From Gemmatimonadota bacterium (GTDB taxonomy: Bacteria; Latescibacterota; UBA2968): DNA of 64,000 nt. The notes under the pieces were generated by a model. The model searched no databases. It had not been told where the DNA came from and saw nothing but the letters and a program-made list of their open reading frames with translations. The stretch lies in contig VXRD01000126.1 of the NCBI GenBank assembly GCA_009838845.1, forward strand, positions 62,001-126,000. Direction: 5' to 3'. Within the stretch, counting starts at the first letter, position 1. Every line of letters begins with the position of its first letter. The position numbers and the translations under genes are program-made. Below are positions 16,784-24,835 of this stretch, piece by piece.

Positions 16784-17530
16784 ATGAAATGGACAGACGA
16801 ACAACTCGCACAATACGATGAACAGGGTTATCTTTTTATGCCCGGTCTGCTTTCATCAGATGAGGTCGATGCACTCAATGGCGATGTTCCGCTTTTGCTC
16901 AGTGGGGAGAACGACGGGTTGCATCGGGAACGCGAACGCGGTGGGGCTGTGCGTCAGGTTTATCTCGCCCATCGGAGTGTTGACGCTTTTCAGGAGCTTA
17001 TCAGTCATCCGAAAATCCTGCATCCCGTTCGGCAAGTTCTCAAAGACGATGTGTATGTCTGGCACTCGAAACTCAATGTCAAGGATGCTTTTGAAGGCAC
17101 GGTCTGGCTGTGGCATCAGGACTATGGGTACTGGATGTGGGATGGGGTTGATCCGCGTCTCGTATCCGCTATGGTTTTCCTGGATCGGGCCACGCTCAAC
17201 AATGGCTGTTTGATGGTGGTATCGGGGTCTCATAAATGGGGGCGCCAGGAGCACTATGCAGACACGGTTACGACGAGCTATAAGCAGTGGTGCATTGATA
17301 CAGATACTCTGAAAGAAAAAATCTGCGAGGAAGATATTGAGCATATTACGGGAAAGCCGGGCGATGTGCTGTTTTTTGATTGCAATATCGTGCATGGCTC
17401 TGGTCACAATATGTCGCCATTGCCACGCAAGACATTTATCATCTCGTACAATGCCATATCCAATAAGCCCCGTGCGGTGGATAATCCCCGACCCGATTGG
17501 GTGGTGGCTCGTACGTTTGATATCGTTTGA
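16784..17530 (+). CDS. Phytanoyl-CoA dioxygenase family protein
   Basis: This is a 248-residue Fe(II)/2-oxoglutarate oxygenase. The H-x-D pair is His111/Asp113 in WLWHQDYGYW, the distal His is His204 in NIVHGSGHNM, and the 2-oxoglutarate-binding Arg is likely Arg215. It starts MKWTDEQLAQYDEQGYLFMPG, typical of the ectoine-hydroxylase-like subgroup. ATG 16784 follows GGAG. Unlike the gene at 381-2294 it has normal family length and no HEAT tail. It lies 19 bp after the S55 protease gene, so they may be co-transcribed, but no functional link is obvious. The substrate is unknown. Confidence 0.85.
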   Translation: MKWTDEQLAQYDEQGYLFMPGLLSSDEVDALNGDVPLLLSGENDGLHRERERGGAVRQVYLAHRSVDAFQELISHPKILHPVRQVLKDDVYVWHSKLNVKDAFEGTVWLWHQDYGYWMWDGVDPRLVSAMVFLDRATLNNGCLMVVSGSHKWGRQEHYADTVTTSYKQWCIDTDTLKEKICEEDIEHITGKPGDVLFFDCNIVHGSGHNMSPLPRKTFIISYNAISNKPRAVDNPRPDWVVARTFDIV

Positions 17531-17531
17531 C

Positions 17532-17560
17532 TTGACATTGAAAAGGAAGTAATCTATTCT
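17532..17560 (+). promoter_or_regulatory. Sigma70-like promoter for the amidohydrolase-Rieske operon
   Basis: TTGACA (17532-17537) is a perfect -35 followed after 17 bases by TATTCT. It begins directly after the stop of the PhyH gene and lies 26 bp before the next start codon, which has an AGGAGG ribosome site. Confidence 0.6.
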
Positions 17561-17585
17561 CCTGACCATCACATAGGAGGTTGCG

Positions 17586-18698
17586 ATGTCTGCTACTACA
17601 ACTGCCCCGCGTACCAATGGCAGGGCTAATGCGCTTACAAAAATGACGATTGTAGATTGCGATGTACATCATTCTCCGGACAAGGGTGACGCGCTCTATC
17701 CGTATATGCCGCGCCACTTTGTCGAGTATATCAAAGATTTTGGTACGATGATGCCGAGACTCGGATATACCAATATGCCGGGAGGCGGTGCGCGAAAAGA
17801 TCTGTGGGAAGATCCAAAGGAAAATCCCGCCCATCAGCCACAGGTTTGTATTGAGAAGCATCTCGATGTGTATGATATAGATTACGCGGTTCTCACGGGT
17901 GGGCCTTATGCAGCAGCTGTTCACAACAACCCGGATTACGCATCGGCTTATTGCAGTGCGTTTAACGATTGGACAAAAGACCACTGGATCAGTGCCGATC
18001 CACGGTTTCGGGCTTCAATCCATATTTGTCCTGTAGATCCGCAACTCGCGGTCAAGGAAATTGACCGTCTGGGTCCCGATCCGGATTTTGTGCAGGTTAT
18101 GATGCCCGCGGGTGCTCGCATGCCTTTTGGCAACCGCCACTATCATCCCATTTACGAGGCCTGTGAGAGACACGGGTTGTCCGTTTCGGTTCATTTCGGT
18201 GCTGAAGGCGCAGGTCTTGCAGCACCGCCCACTGCTGCGGGATATCCCACCTATTATCTCGAGATGCGGATGGCGCGGCCTCAAATTGCACAGGCTCATG
18301 TCACCAGTCTCGTTGTGGAAGGCGTGTTTGAGAAATTCCAGAATTTCCACTTTATATTTGTCGAGATGGATACTTTCTGGCTGCCGGGTCTTATGTGGCA
18401 CCTCGATCTCGATTGGCGCGCGTTGCGCGATTATACGCCGTGGGTCAAACGCCTGCCCAGCGAGTATATTCGCGAGCACATCCGCCTGGGTACGCAACCC
18501 ATGCCCGATATACCCGGCGGAAAAGAAGATCTGGAGACGTATCTGCGCTGGATGCACGCCGAAGATACCCTTGTTTTTGCCAGTGATTATCCACATTGGG
18601 ACTGGGATGAACCCGGTCACGTGCTTCGCAATATTGATCGCGATCTAAAGAAGCGTATTATGGGCGAGAATGCTGGCGAAATATTTGGGCTTTTCTGA
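17586..18698 (+). CDS. Amidohydrolase-2 family metal-dependent hydrolase
   Basis: This 370-residue TIM-barrel hydrolase belongs to the ACMSD-like Amidohydro_2 group. The metal-binding opener is VDCDVHHSP (Asp26, His28), His203 sits in SVHFGAEG, and the catalytic Asp334 is in FASDYPHWDWDEP. Members include decarboxylases and lactone or amide hydrolases. The neighbouring Rieske gene overlaps its stop by one base (TGATG), implying translational coupling. A functional unit of hydrolase plus iron-sulfur protein is likely but the pathway is not identified. The promoter at 17532 starts the operon. Confidence 0.85.
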   Translation: MSATTTAPRTNGRANALTKMTIVDCDVHHSPDKGDALYPYMPRHFVEYIKDFGTMMPRLGYTNMPGGGARKDLWEDPKENPAHQPQVCIEKHLDVYDIDYAVLTGGPYAAAVHNNPDYASAYCSAFNDWTKDHWISADPRFRASIHICPVDPQLAVKEIDRLGPDPDFVQVMMPAGARMPFGNRHYHPIYEACERHGLSVSVHFGAEGAGLAAPPTAAGYPTYYLEMRMARPQIAQAHVTSLVVEGVFEKFQNFHFIFVEMDTFWLPGLMWHLDLDWRALRDYTPWVKRLPSEYIREHIRLGTQPMPDIPGGKEDLETYLRWMHAEDTLVFASDYPHWDWDEPGHVLRNIDRDLKKRIMGENAGEIFGLF

Positions 18699-19072
18699 TG
18701 TCGAAACACAGGGTAGCGAAAATAGCGGATTTGCCCCCTGGCGAGCGCAAAATTGTGACGATTAATAACCGGGAAATTGGCGTTCTCAATGTGGATGGCA
18801 ATCTCTATGCTTTGCGCAATATCTGTCCCCACCGCCTGGGTCCGATCTGCAAGGGCCGCGTACGCCCATTGGTCGTTTGGGAGGGCGAAGAGGTGGACGG
18901 TGGGCGCTTTACCGATATCGGGCATGAACGCGAAAACGAAATTATCAAGTGTCCCTGGCACAACTGGGAGTTTGAACTGAAGACCGGTAAGTCCATTACA
19001 GATGACAATTTGCGCGTGCGTACCTATCGCGTGGAGGCCGAGGGTGATGATGTTGTGCTTTATCTGAGGTGA
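18698..19072 (+). CDS. Rieske [2Fe-2S] protein with long inter-ligand insert
   Basis: This 124-residue soluble protein has the two Rieske ligand boxes CPHRLGPIC (Cys43, His45) and CPWHNWEF (Cys85, His88). The gap between His45 and Cys85 is 39 residues, whereas many Rieske ferredoxins have about 15-17, so there is an insert of about 20 residues (about 55-80). It probably passes electrons as a ferredoxin-like partner. No oxygenase subunit is visible in the operon. Its ATG overlaps the stop of the hydrolase upstream. Partner enzyme unknown. Confidence 0.88.
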   Translation: MSKHRVAKIADLPPGERKIVTINNREIGVLNVDGNLYALRNICPHRLGPICKGRVRPLVVWEGEEVDGGRFTDIGHERENEIIKCPWHNWEFELKTGKSITDDNLRVRTYRVEAEGDDVVLYLR

Positions 19073-19125
19073 GATGTGAGGGGATGGATGGGCTGTCTAA
19101 TGATAACTTTTTTAAGAGATACCTT

Positions 19126-19896
19126 ATGCAACTTACTTTTAGCACCACTGTTTGTCCCGATTTACTTTTGCCCGATGCGCTGAACGTTGCTACAGCAGCG
19201 GGTTTTAATCGCATTGAACTTTTTCGCACGTTTTCCGAGAGTTCGCCGGTTCACGTGGATACATCGGTGCGTATGGTGCGGGAGCGTCTGGACAATGCAG
19301 GCGTTACGCTCACGGGTCTCAATATTCGCAATATCACGGGACGCAATTCCAGCAAGGACGAACGCGATCTGAGATACAATATGCGCCAGGTCGAATGGGA
19401 TATCCATCTTTCTCGCGCTCTGCGGCTACAGTGTGCCAATCTCAAAGGCGGTGATCGCACAAACGAAGCACGCGAGGATTTTATTACGGGTATTAATCAC
19501 GTGCTCGATCGCATCTCTAACTTTACCCTCAACATAGGCAATCACAAGGGGAATTTGTTCGAGAATATCGAAGATTATCAGGGTATTTTGCCCGAGATTC
19601 CCGATTGCGCCAAAGTGCTGATGGATACAGGGCATCTGCTGTCGGCAGGTGTCGATGTGCGGGCTTTTGCGGAAGCTTTTGCCGATCGAATTGGCCATGT
19701 TCACCTTAGAGATCAGAAGGGTGAAACTCCCGTGCCTTTTGGCGAGGGCGATTTGCCTTTTGTAGATGTTATCGACATTCTCAAGGGCGCGGGTTATGAG
19801 GGCGAACTTGTCATTGAACTGGAAAAAGTCACCTGGGGTGAACCCGTCCAGGCCTGTGCTGCTGCACGTAAATATGTCGAAAAAATCCTATCCTGA
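19126..19896 (+). CDS. Sugar phosphate isomerase/epimerase family protein
   Basis: This is a protein of about 256 residues with an AP-endonuclease-2-like TIM barrel. Motifs that fit the metal site are the NHKGNLFENIEDY region, MDTGHLL, IGHVHLRDQKG and the terminal VIELEKV. It starts MQLTFSTTVCPDL. I chose ATG 19126 because the upstream in-frame region has no ribosome site and begins inside the Rieske gene end. It is the third gene of the operon. Members of this family act on varied sugars and inositols, so the substrate cannot be named. Confidence 0.82.
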   Translation: MQLTFSTTVCPDLLLPDALNVATAAGFNRIELFRTFSESSPVHVDTSVRMVRERLDNAGVTLTGLNIRNITGRNSSKDERDLRYNMRQVEWDIHLSRALRLQCANLKGGDRTNEAREDFITGINHVLDRISNFTLNIGNHKGNLFENIEDYQGILPEIPDCAKVLMDTGHLLSAGVDVRAFAEAFADRIGHVHLRDQKGETPVPFGEGDLPFVDVIDILKGAGYEGELVIELEKVTWGEPVQACAAARKYVEKILS

Positions 19897-19904
19897 ATGA
19901 GCCT

Positions 19905-20300
19905 ATGTCCCATGCACTGAGCAAACATCTGCTCGTCGATCTGTACGGTTGTCCCGCCGATCTGCTCAATGATGTCACTGGGCTTGAAACGGTTATGATT
20001 GAAGCCGCCCAACGCGCAGGTGCCACGGTGATCAATAGCATGTTTCATCACTTTTCGCCTTTTGGGGTATCGGGTGTTGTGGTCATTCAGGAGAGCCATC
20101 TGACCATCCACACCTGGCCAGAGCAGGGTTTTGCAGCTATTGACCTGTTCACATGTGGCACGCAGACCAAACCGCGGCGTGCTTTGACTCACTTAAAACG
20201 CGCACTTCAATCCACACGGATCGAAGTGCGACAATTCAGGCGTGGGCAAGGCGATGCATCGCCTGCAAAGACTGGCTCCAGCCGCAATTTTGGGGGCTGA
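19905..20300 (+). CDS. speD: S-adenosylmethionine decarboxylase proenzyme
   Basis: This 131-residue class 1B (SpeH-type) enzyme makes decarboxylated SAM for spermidine synthesis. The self-cleavage site is Glu63-Ser64 in VVIQESHLTIHTWPE; Ser64 becomes the pyruvoyl group. His69 and Cys84 (DLFTCG) match the processing and proton-donor residues of the Thermotoga enzyme. No spermidine synthase is adjacent. It lies 8 bp after the isomerase gene at the end of the operon and is followed by a terminator hairpin. Confidence 0.93.
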   Translation: MSHALSKHLLVDLYGCPADLLNDVTGLETVMIEAAQRAGATVINSMFHHFSPFGVSGVVVIQESHLTIHTWPEQGFAAIDLFTCGTQTKPRRALTHLKRALQSTRIEVRQFRRGQGDASPAKTGSSRNFGG

Positions 20301-20335
20301 TGGTGATCCGTAACTTGTGAGATTAAAATAGTAAG

Positions 20336-20391
20336 ACGCCCGTCGATTGGTGTACAACTGCGGTAGCCGTTGATCCCGACGGGCGTTTTTT
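20336..20391 (+). terminator. Terminator after speD
   Basis: Perfect 10-bp arms ACGCCCGTCG (20336-20345) and CGACGGGCGT (20377-20386) end in six T residues. The 31-base loop contains no other strong stem. It ends the operon that starts at 17586. Confidence 0.8.
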
Positions 20392-20443
20392 GCATAATTT
20401 GACACTTCTATTTTAAGTTCTATATTTATTTTTGGAGGCCCTC

Positions 20444-20695
20444 ATGACAGTAAGCCAGGCCGCTGAAATTCGATCCACGCTCATCGAGATGTTTGAGGCT
20501 ATTGAAAAAAAAGAAAATATCGCCGAGCATTTGCTCAAACTCGACGATATTCAGCGCAGCCTTGATCGCGATACGCCAGCACAACTCAGACATTTTCTCG
20601 AGCGCCGTAGTTATACCAAGGCGCTTGAGTATCTCGATACAGGCACTTTTACCGACGACCCCAACCGCCCCGACTGCGACGACCATCCCCATTAA
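20444..20695 (+). CDS. Small hypothetical protein
   Basis: This is an 83-residue acidic protein beginning MTVSQAAEIRSTLIEMF. It looks helical through about residue 65 and ends in a Asp/Pro-rich tail (DDPNRPDCDDHPH). I chose ATG 20444 because GGAGG lies 7 bp upstream. I recognise no family. It precedes a cupin gene by 17 bp on the same strand. Confidence 0.6.
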   Translation: MTVSQAAEIRSTLIEMFEAIEKKENIAEHLLKLDDIQRSLDRDTPAQLRHFLERRSYTKALEYLDTGTFTDDPNRPDCDDHPH

Positions 20696-20712
20696 TTTTC
20701 AGGAGTTCAGCT

Positions 20713-21018
20713 ATGTCTGTCGAAACCCGCACCGATATCAAGGGCATTTCTCGGTTTTTATTTACCCAAGGTACCGATGCTGACCGTCTGCACTTGCATG
20801 TTTCAGAAGTTGGTCCAGGTCAACGCGCCCACCCGCCACACCGACACGATGGTTGGGAGATTTTCTATGTGATCAAGGGCAATGGCGAAGTTCTGTACGG
20901 CGACCAAACACATCCGGTCAATACGGGTGAAGCCATGCACCTGGAATGCAGTATTTTGCACGGGATAAAAAATATCGGCGATGGCCCGCTTCAATACGCC
21001 GTGATTATTAGAAAATAA
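20713..21018 (+). CDS. Small cupin-domain protein
   Basis: This 101-residue single cupin fold has the metal-binding motif H-x-H-x3-E at His43, His45 and Glu49 (PPHRHDGWEIF) and a second His83 in SILHGIKN. It starts at ATG 20713 with AGGAG upstream. Small cupins can be dioxygenases, isomerases or sensors; function here is not determinable. It ends 8 bp before the convergent kinase gene. Confidence 0.82.
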   Translation: MSVETRTDIKGISRFLFTQGTDADRLHLHVSEVGPGQRAHPPHRHDGWEIFYVIKGNGEVLYGDQTHPVNTGEAMHLECSILHGIKNIGDGPLQYAVIIRK

Positions 21019-21026
21019 GTGAGGAA

Positions 21027-22166
21027 TCAGTAGCGTTTTCGCAACACATCCATAATGTGTGCCGAGAGCGATTGTACGGTTTCGTCAAAATTTGCATTCT
21101 CAACGGTTATGATGTGATGGGCTTCGCCCACCTCTAAGATATGTTGCTGAATCTGTAAAATGGCATCGAGGTTTTCTACATAGTGGTGCGATGTTCTTTG
21201 CGTTGCTTTTTCACTGCGAAATTCAAAGCGCTCGGCATATTGCTTTTTGTCATCTAAGTACAGGGTCATCCAGATAAATGTTGCCTGATCTTTATAGGTG
21301 CTCAAATCGATCAAATCGGGCAGGAGATGTACCCCGTCAATTATCAGGTTGACATGCTCTTCAATGGCGCGCTCAATCATTGCTCTCACGCCAACACCAA
21401 CGCGAACAGCTTGTTCGCGAAATGCCTGCACTACTGGTGGATGCTCACCGCCCAATTCTGCACCTGTGTGTTGCCAGGCAGAAAATGAGGAGGCGTGCAA
21501 CGCGGGCATCAGTTCGGGTGCGATCATCAACCGCATAATCTGTCGAATGGCATCGGTGGATGCGACGCGCGAAATTTTTAGCTGGTTGGCCAATGCCACT
21601 CCCACGGATGTTTTGCCCACCCCAGTTGCGCCGCTGATGAGAATAATGAGTGGCTTGTGTTGTCGATCCTTGCGAAATCGATACCAGGCCTCATAGCGCT
21701 CGGCATACTGAGACCCATAGCCGTCTTTTAAGCTTTTCAGTGTGATTTTAAAAATCTGTGATCGCTTAATTACCGTGCCTTGTGATCTCGAAAGTTGTTG
21801 CTCAACCTCTGAGGCAATCTGGTGTGTGAGGTCGTGATCCAGCCCAATGGCTTCGAGCGAATCGGCAAGCCGCTCCAGAGAAAATAGTGTTCTATCTTCG
21901 CCTTCTTCGATAAAAATTTGTCGCGATGTGGGTTCCCAAAAGATGGCATCGCCAATTATCCGATCACCAAATTCGCGTTGCACCTGTTTCCGCACCAGGT
22001 CGGCCATATCTTCGGCGTTGATGTCTTTCGCTTTTTGAAGTGACCGACGGATGCCATCTGCGAATTTGTATGCCTCTTGGAATGCGAATCCATGCTCAAT
22101 TAAGTAGTGCGCCAGCATGCCCCGCAAAAATGGAATCCTTTTTTTGCCATCAACAATTGTCGCCAT
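21027..22166 (-). CDS. 2-phosphoglycerate-kinase-like P-loop kinase with ATP-cone-like N-terminus
   Basis: This is a protein of about 379 residues. The N-terminal 90 residues resemble an ATP-cone domain (KKRIPFLRGMLAHYLIE). A P-loop kinase domain follows: ISGATGVGKTSVGVALA gives Walker A around 179-187. Downstream are SRVASTDAIRQIMR and NLIIDGVHLLPDLI, as in archaeal 2-phosphoglycerate kinase. That enzyme makes 2,3-bisphosphoglycerate, the precursor of cyclic DPG. I placed the start at ATG 22166, with GGGAG 7 bp upstream; a TTG at 22181 is also in frame. No cyclic DPG synthetase is visible in this window, so the product's fate is unknown. Confidence 0.72.
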   Translation of the reverse strand: MATIVDGKKRIPFLRGMLAHYLIEHGFAFQEAYKFADGIRRSLQKAKDINAEDMADLVRKQVQREFGDRIIGDAIFWEPTSRQIFIEEGEDRTLFSLERLADSLEAIGLDHDLTHQIASEVEQQLSRSQGTVIKRSQIFKITLKSLKDGYGSQYAERYEAWYRFRKDRQHKPLIILISGATGVGKTSVGVALANQLKISRVASTDAIRQIMRLMIAPELMPALHASSFSAWQHTGAELGGEHPPVVQAFREQAVRVGVGVRAMIERAIEEHVNLIIDGVHLLPDLIDLSTYKDQATFIWMTLYLDDKKQYAERFEFRSEKATQRTSHHYVENLDAILQIQQHILEVGEAHHIITVENANFDETVQSLSAHIMDVLRKRY

Positions 22167-22216
22167 GGCAATCTCCCGCAAAACGCAGCTTTTTCAAAAA
22201 TAACTGCTCATACTCG

Positions 22217-22245
22217 AACTTAGCGAACCTTTTGCACGGTGTCAA
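22217..22245 (-). promoter_or_regulatory. Sigma70-like promoter for the kinase gene
   Basis: On the minus strand TTGACA and TAAGTT are separated by 17 bases, about 50 bp before the kinase start. The -35 is perfect and the -10 weak. Confidence 0.4.
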
Positions 22246-22306
22246 GTCTCTGTATTACGGCTCGCCAAAGAGGCTGACAACCTACACCCAAAATGTGAGG
22301 AATTTT

Positions 22307-23782
22307 ATGTCTGTACAACCGAACGTCTTGCTGATTTCGACAGATCACTGGCCAGCGCATCTTTTGGGGTGTGCTGGCCATCCCGTTATTCAGACGCCGA
22401 CGCTGGATGAGTTGGCGCGAAGTGGGGTGCGTTTTTCCAATTGTTATGCCGAATGCCCGGTGTGCATTCCGGCACGGCGCACGTTGATGACGGGCACTAC
22501 GCCGCGAACACACGGGGATCGCGTGTTTGTGGAGACACTCGAAATGCCCGATATGCCAACTCTGGCGCAGACCTTTCGCAATGCGGGTTATCAGGCGTAT
22601 GCCGTGGGCAAGTTGCATGTGTTTCCGCAGCGGGACCGCATTGGGTTTGACGATGTGATCTTAGACGAGGAGGGGCGCACGCAGTATGGGGTTCTCGACG
22701 ATTACGAGCTTTTTTTGGGCGATCAGGGCTATGCGGGCGAGCACTTTAATCACGGCATGAGCAATAACGAGTATAGCGCGATGCCCTGGCATTTGCCCGA
22801 TGAAACCCATGCGACAAATTGGGCGACACAAAATATGGCGAGATTTATTAAAAGGCGAGATCCCACGCGCCCTTCGTTCTGGTTTATTTCCTATCGGCAT
22901 CCACATCCGCCGATTGTGCCGTTGCAGAAGTATCTGGATTTTTATCGGGATGTGGAGATGGATACGCCGTTTATGGGCGATTGGGTTCGGTCGGGAAATC
23001 TTCCCTATAGTCTCCAATCGATGACTGCGCGAGGAGACAAGCACAGCGCGGTTCAAATTGAGATGGCGCGGCGTGCGTTTTATGCCCTGTGTACTCATAT
23101 TGACCACAGCCTGCGCGTGTTGATCGGTACGCTGAGGGAGGAGGGCTTGCTCGATAATACGATTATTTGTTTTACGTCGGATCACGGCGATATGTTGGGC
23201 AATCACAATATGTTGGCGAAGCGTCTTTTCTACGAGGGGTCGGCCAATATTCCGATGATTTTGCTCGGTACTGCTGGCGATGAGCGGGTCGGGTTCAATC
23301 GCGTGGATGATCGCCTGGTGGGGTGGCAAGATGTGATGCCCACGTTGTTGGATCTGGCGGGGATAGATATTCCCGATACTGTGGAGGGAATGTCGATGGT
23401 TGGCGAGCAAGAGCGGGATTGGTTTTACGGCGAGGTTGGCGAAGATGCCCATTCGACGCGGATGATTTGCGATGGCCGCTACAAGTTGATCTACTATTCT
23501 GTGGGAAATTACCGGCAGCTTTTTGATCTGAAAAACGATCCCCAGGAACTCGTGGATTTGTCTTCCGATCCGCAACATGCCGAGATTCTGGCGCGGTTGA
23601 ACGCGCTCTTGATTGGCGAACTTTACGGCGAGGATGAAACATGGGTCGAGAATGGACAGTTGGTGGGCCTGCCAGACCAGCCATATCACTCCGGCCCCAA
23701 CCGGGGGCTGACCAGCCAGCGCGGACAGCACTGGCCTCCACCACCAAAATCCGATATGCCCCAGATTCAATGGCATGCGTGA
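22307..23782 (+). CDS. Sulfatase family protein
   Basis: This is a protein of about 491 residues of the sulfatase/phosphodiesterase superfamily. The formylglycine motif is C-x-P-A-R: CPVCIPARR at 50-58, with Cys53. Metal and active-site motifs are STDHWPAH (11-18), AVGKLH and TSDHGDMLGNH. I chose ATG 22307, which follows TGAGG; the longer frame upstream overlaps the divergent kinase gene. It is the first gene of a sulfatase/dehydrogenase set on the plus strand. Substrate unknown. Confidence 0.9.
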   Translation: MSVQPNVLLISTDHWPAHLLGCAGHPVIQTPTLDELARSGVRFSNCYAECPVCIPARRTLMTGTTPRTHGDRVFVETLEMPDMPTLAQTFRNAGYQAYAVGKLHVFPQRDRIGFDDVILDEEGRTQYGVLDDYELFLGDQGYAGEHFNHGMSNNEYSAMPWHLPDETHATNWATQNMARFIKRRDPTRPSFWFISYRHPHPPIVPLQKYLDFYRDVEMDTPFMGDWVRSGNLPYSLQSMTARGDKHSAVQIEMARRAFYALCTHIDHSLRVLIGTLREEGLLDNTIICFTSDHGDMLGNHNMLAKRLFYEGSANIPMILLGTAGDERVGFNRVDDRLVGWQDVMPTLLDLAGIDIPDTVEGMSMVGEQERDWFYGEVGEDAHSTRMICDGRYKLIYYSVGNYRQLFDLKNDPQELVDLSSDPQHAEILARLNALLIGELYGEDETWVENGQLVGLPDQPYHSGPNRGLTSQRGQHWPPPPKSDMPQIQWHA

Positions 23783-23794
23783 GAAGGAGGAATT

Positions 23795-24805
23795 ATGCCA
23801 TCGCGATTGTTCAATTCACATCCAGATCATGGGATTCGCGTGCCATGCGAGGTGATGGAGGCATTCGTTCGTGAGCTTTTTCTCGCTGTGGGTACGTCTG
23901 AAGAACACGCGCAGCACATGGCGGTTGCGTTGACTGCAAATGATTTGCGCTGTGTGTTCAGCCACGGTACGCGGCAGGTGCATAGTTATATATCCGAAAT
24001 GAAGAATGGGCATACCAATCCGCGGCCCAATGTGACGGTGGTGTCCGAGTCAGAGGCGACTGCTATACTGGATGGGGATGGCGGGTTGGGATATTTCCCA
24101 TCGCATCGGGGAACGGAGATGGCGATTGAAAAGGCGTTAAAGGTGGGGGTGAGTACGGTGACGACGCGCAATCACTTCCACTTTGGGGCAGCGGGCAATT
24201 ATTCCCGTATGGCTCTTGCCAGCGATTGTATCGGGATGGCTCTGTCTTCTCATCGCTATCGCCCGCGTCCAGATGCGACGGTTATGAGTGCGTCAGGCGG
24301 GTCGCCGATTAGTATTGCCGTGCCCGCTGGCGAACAACCCCCTCTAATTATGGATATGGCGGCGCACTTTATCCCATATAGTGAAGAATCATTTGAGAAG
24401 TTTCCCGCGGCAGTTTTCAAGGGTTTGGGGCTGGCGGCTGTGTTACAGGCGATGGGGGGGATTTTGGCGGGTATCTGGAATGAAGGGTATGAGTTTACAG
24501 GTGAAGGCGAGGGGGCTGCGCCGCATCAAGGTGCGTTTATTGCGGTGTTTGACGTGAGGCGATTTGCTGATGTGGAGATGTTTAAGCAGGAGATGGATCG
24601 CTATGTCGGCGAGGCGCGCGCCACAAAACCCCTGCCGGGGCACGATCGCGCTGAATTAGCTGGCGGTATGGAATGGCAATGGGAAAGAGAGCACCGCGAG
24701 ATCGGTATTCCCATGACCGATGAGCACCGCGATTTGCTGGAGAAAGTGGGCGATGGTGTCGGGGTTTCGTCGCCGTTTGGACAATTTGAAGGGTCGAGGT
24801 TTTAG
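23795..24805 (+). CDS. Ldh_2 family NAD(P)-dependent oxidoreductase (malate/lactate/ureidoglycolate dehydrogenase type)
   Basis: This 336-residue protein belongs to the YbiC/YlbC-type dehydrogenases, which are unrelated to classic lactate dehydrogenase. The catalytic His57 sits in FSHGTR. NHFHFGAAGNYSRMA (126-140) is the cofactor-binding signature. AGGAGG lies just before ATG 23795. It sits between two sulfatase genes 12 and 30 bp away. This suggests that a hydroxy-acid product is oxidised after sulfate removal, though that is inference. Confidence 0.85.
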   Translation: MPSRLFNSHPDHGIRVPCEVMEAFVRELFLAVGTSEEHAQHMAVALTANDLRCVFSHGTRQVHSYISEMKNGHTNPRPNVTVVSESEATAILDGDGGLGYFPSHRGTEMAIEKALKVGVSTVTTRNHFHFGAAGNYSRMALASDCIGMALSSHRYRPRPDATVMSASGGSPISIAVPAGEQPPLIMDMAAHFIPYSEESFEKFPAAVFKGLGLAAVLQAMGGILAGIWNEGYEFTGEGEGAAPHQGAFIAVFDVRRFADVEMFKQEMDRYVGEARATKPLPGHDRAELAGGMEWQWEREHREIGIPMTDEHRDLLEKVGDGVGVSSPFGQFEGSRF

Positions 24806-24835
24806 ACGGGTATCAACTAACAGAAGGAGCAATAG

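Noticed and set aside
22040-22306. N-terminal extension of the sulfatase gene
   Set aside because: It overlaps the divergent kinase gene; ATG 22307 fits the family start.
22661-23776. 371-codon open frame on the minus strand
   Set aside because: It is antisense to the sulfatase gene with intact motifs.
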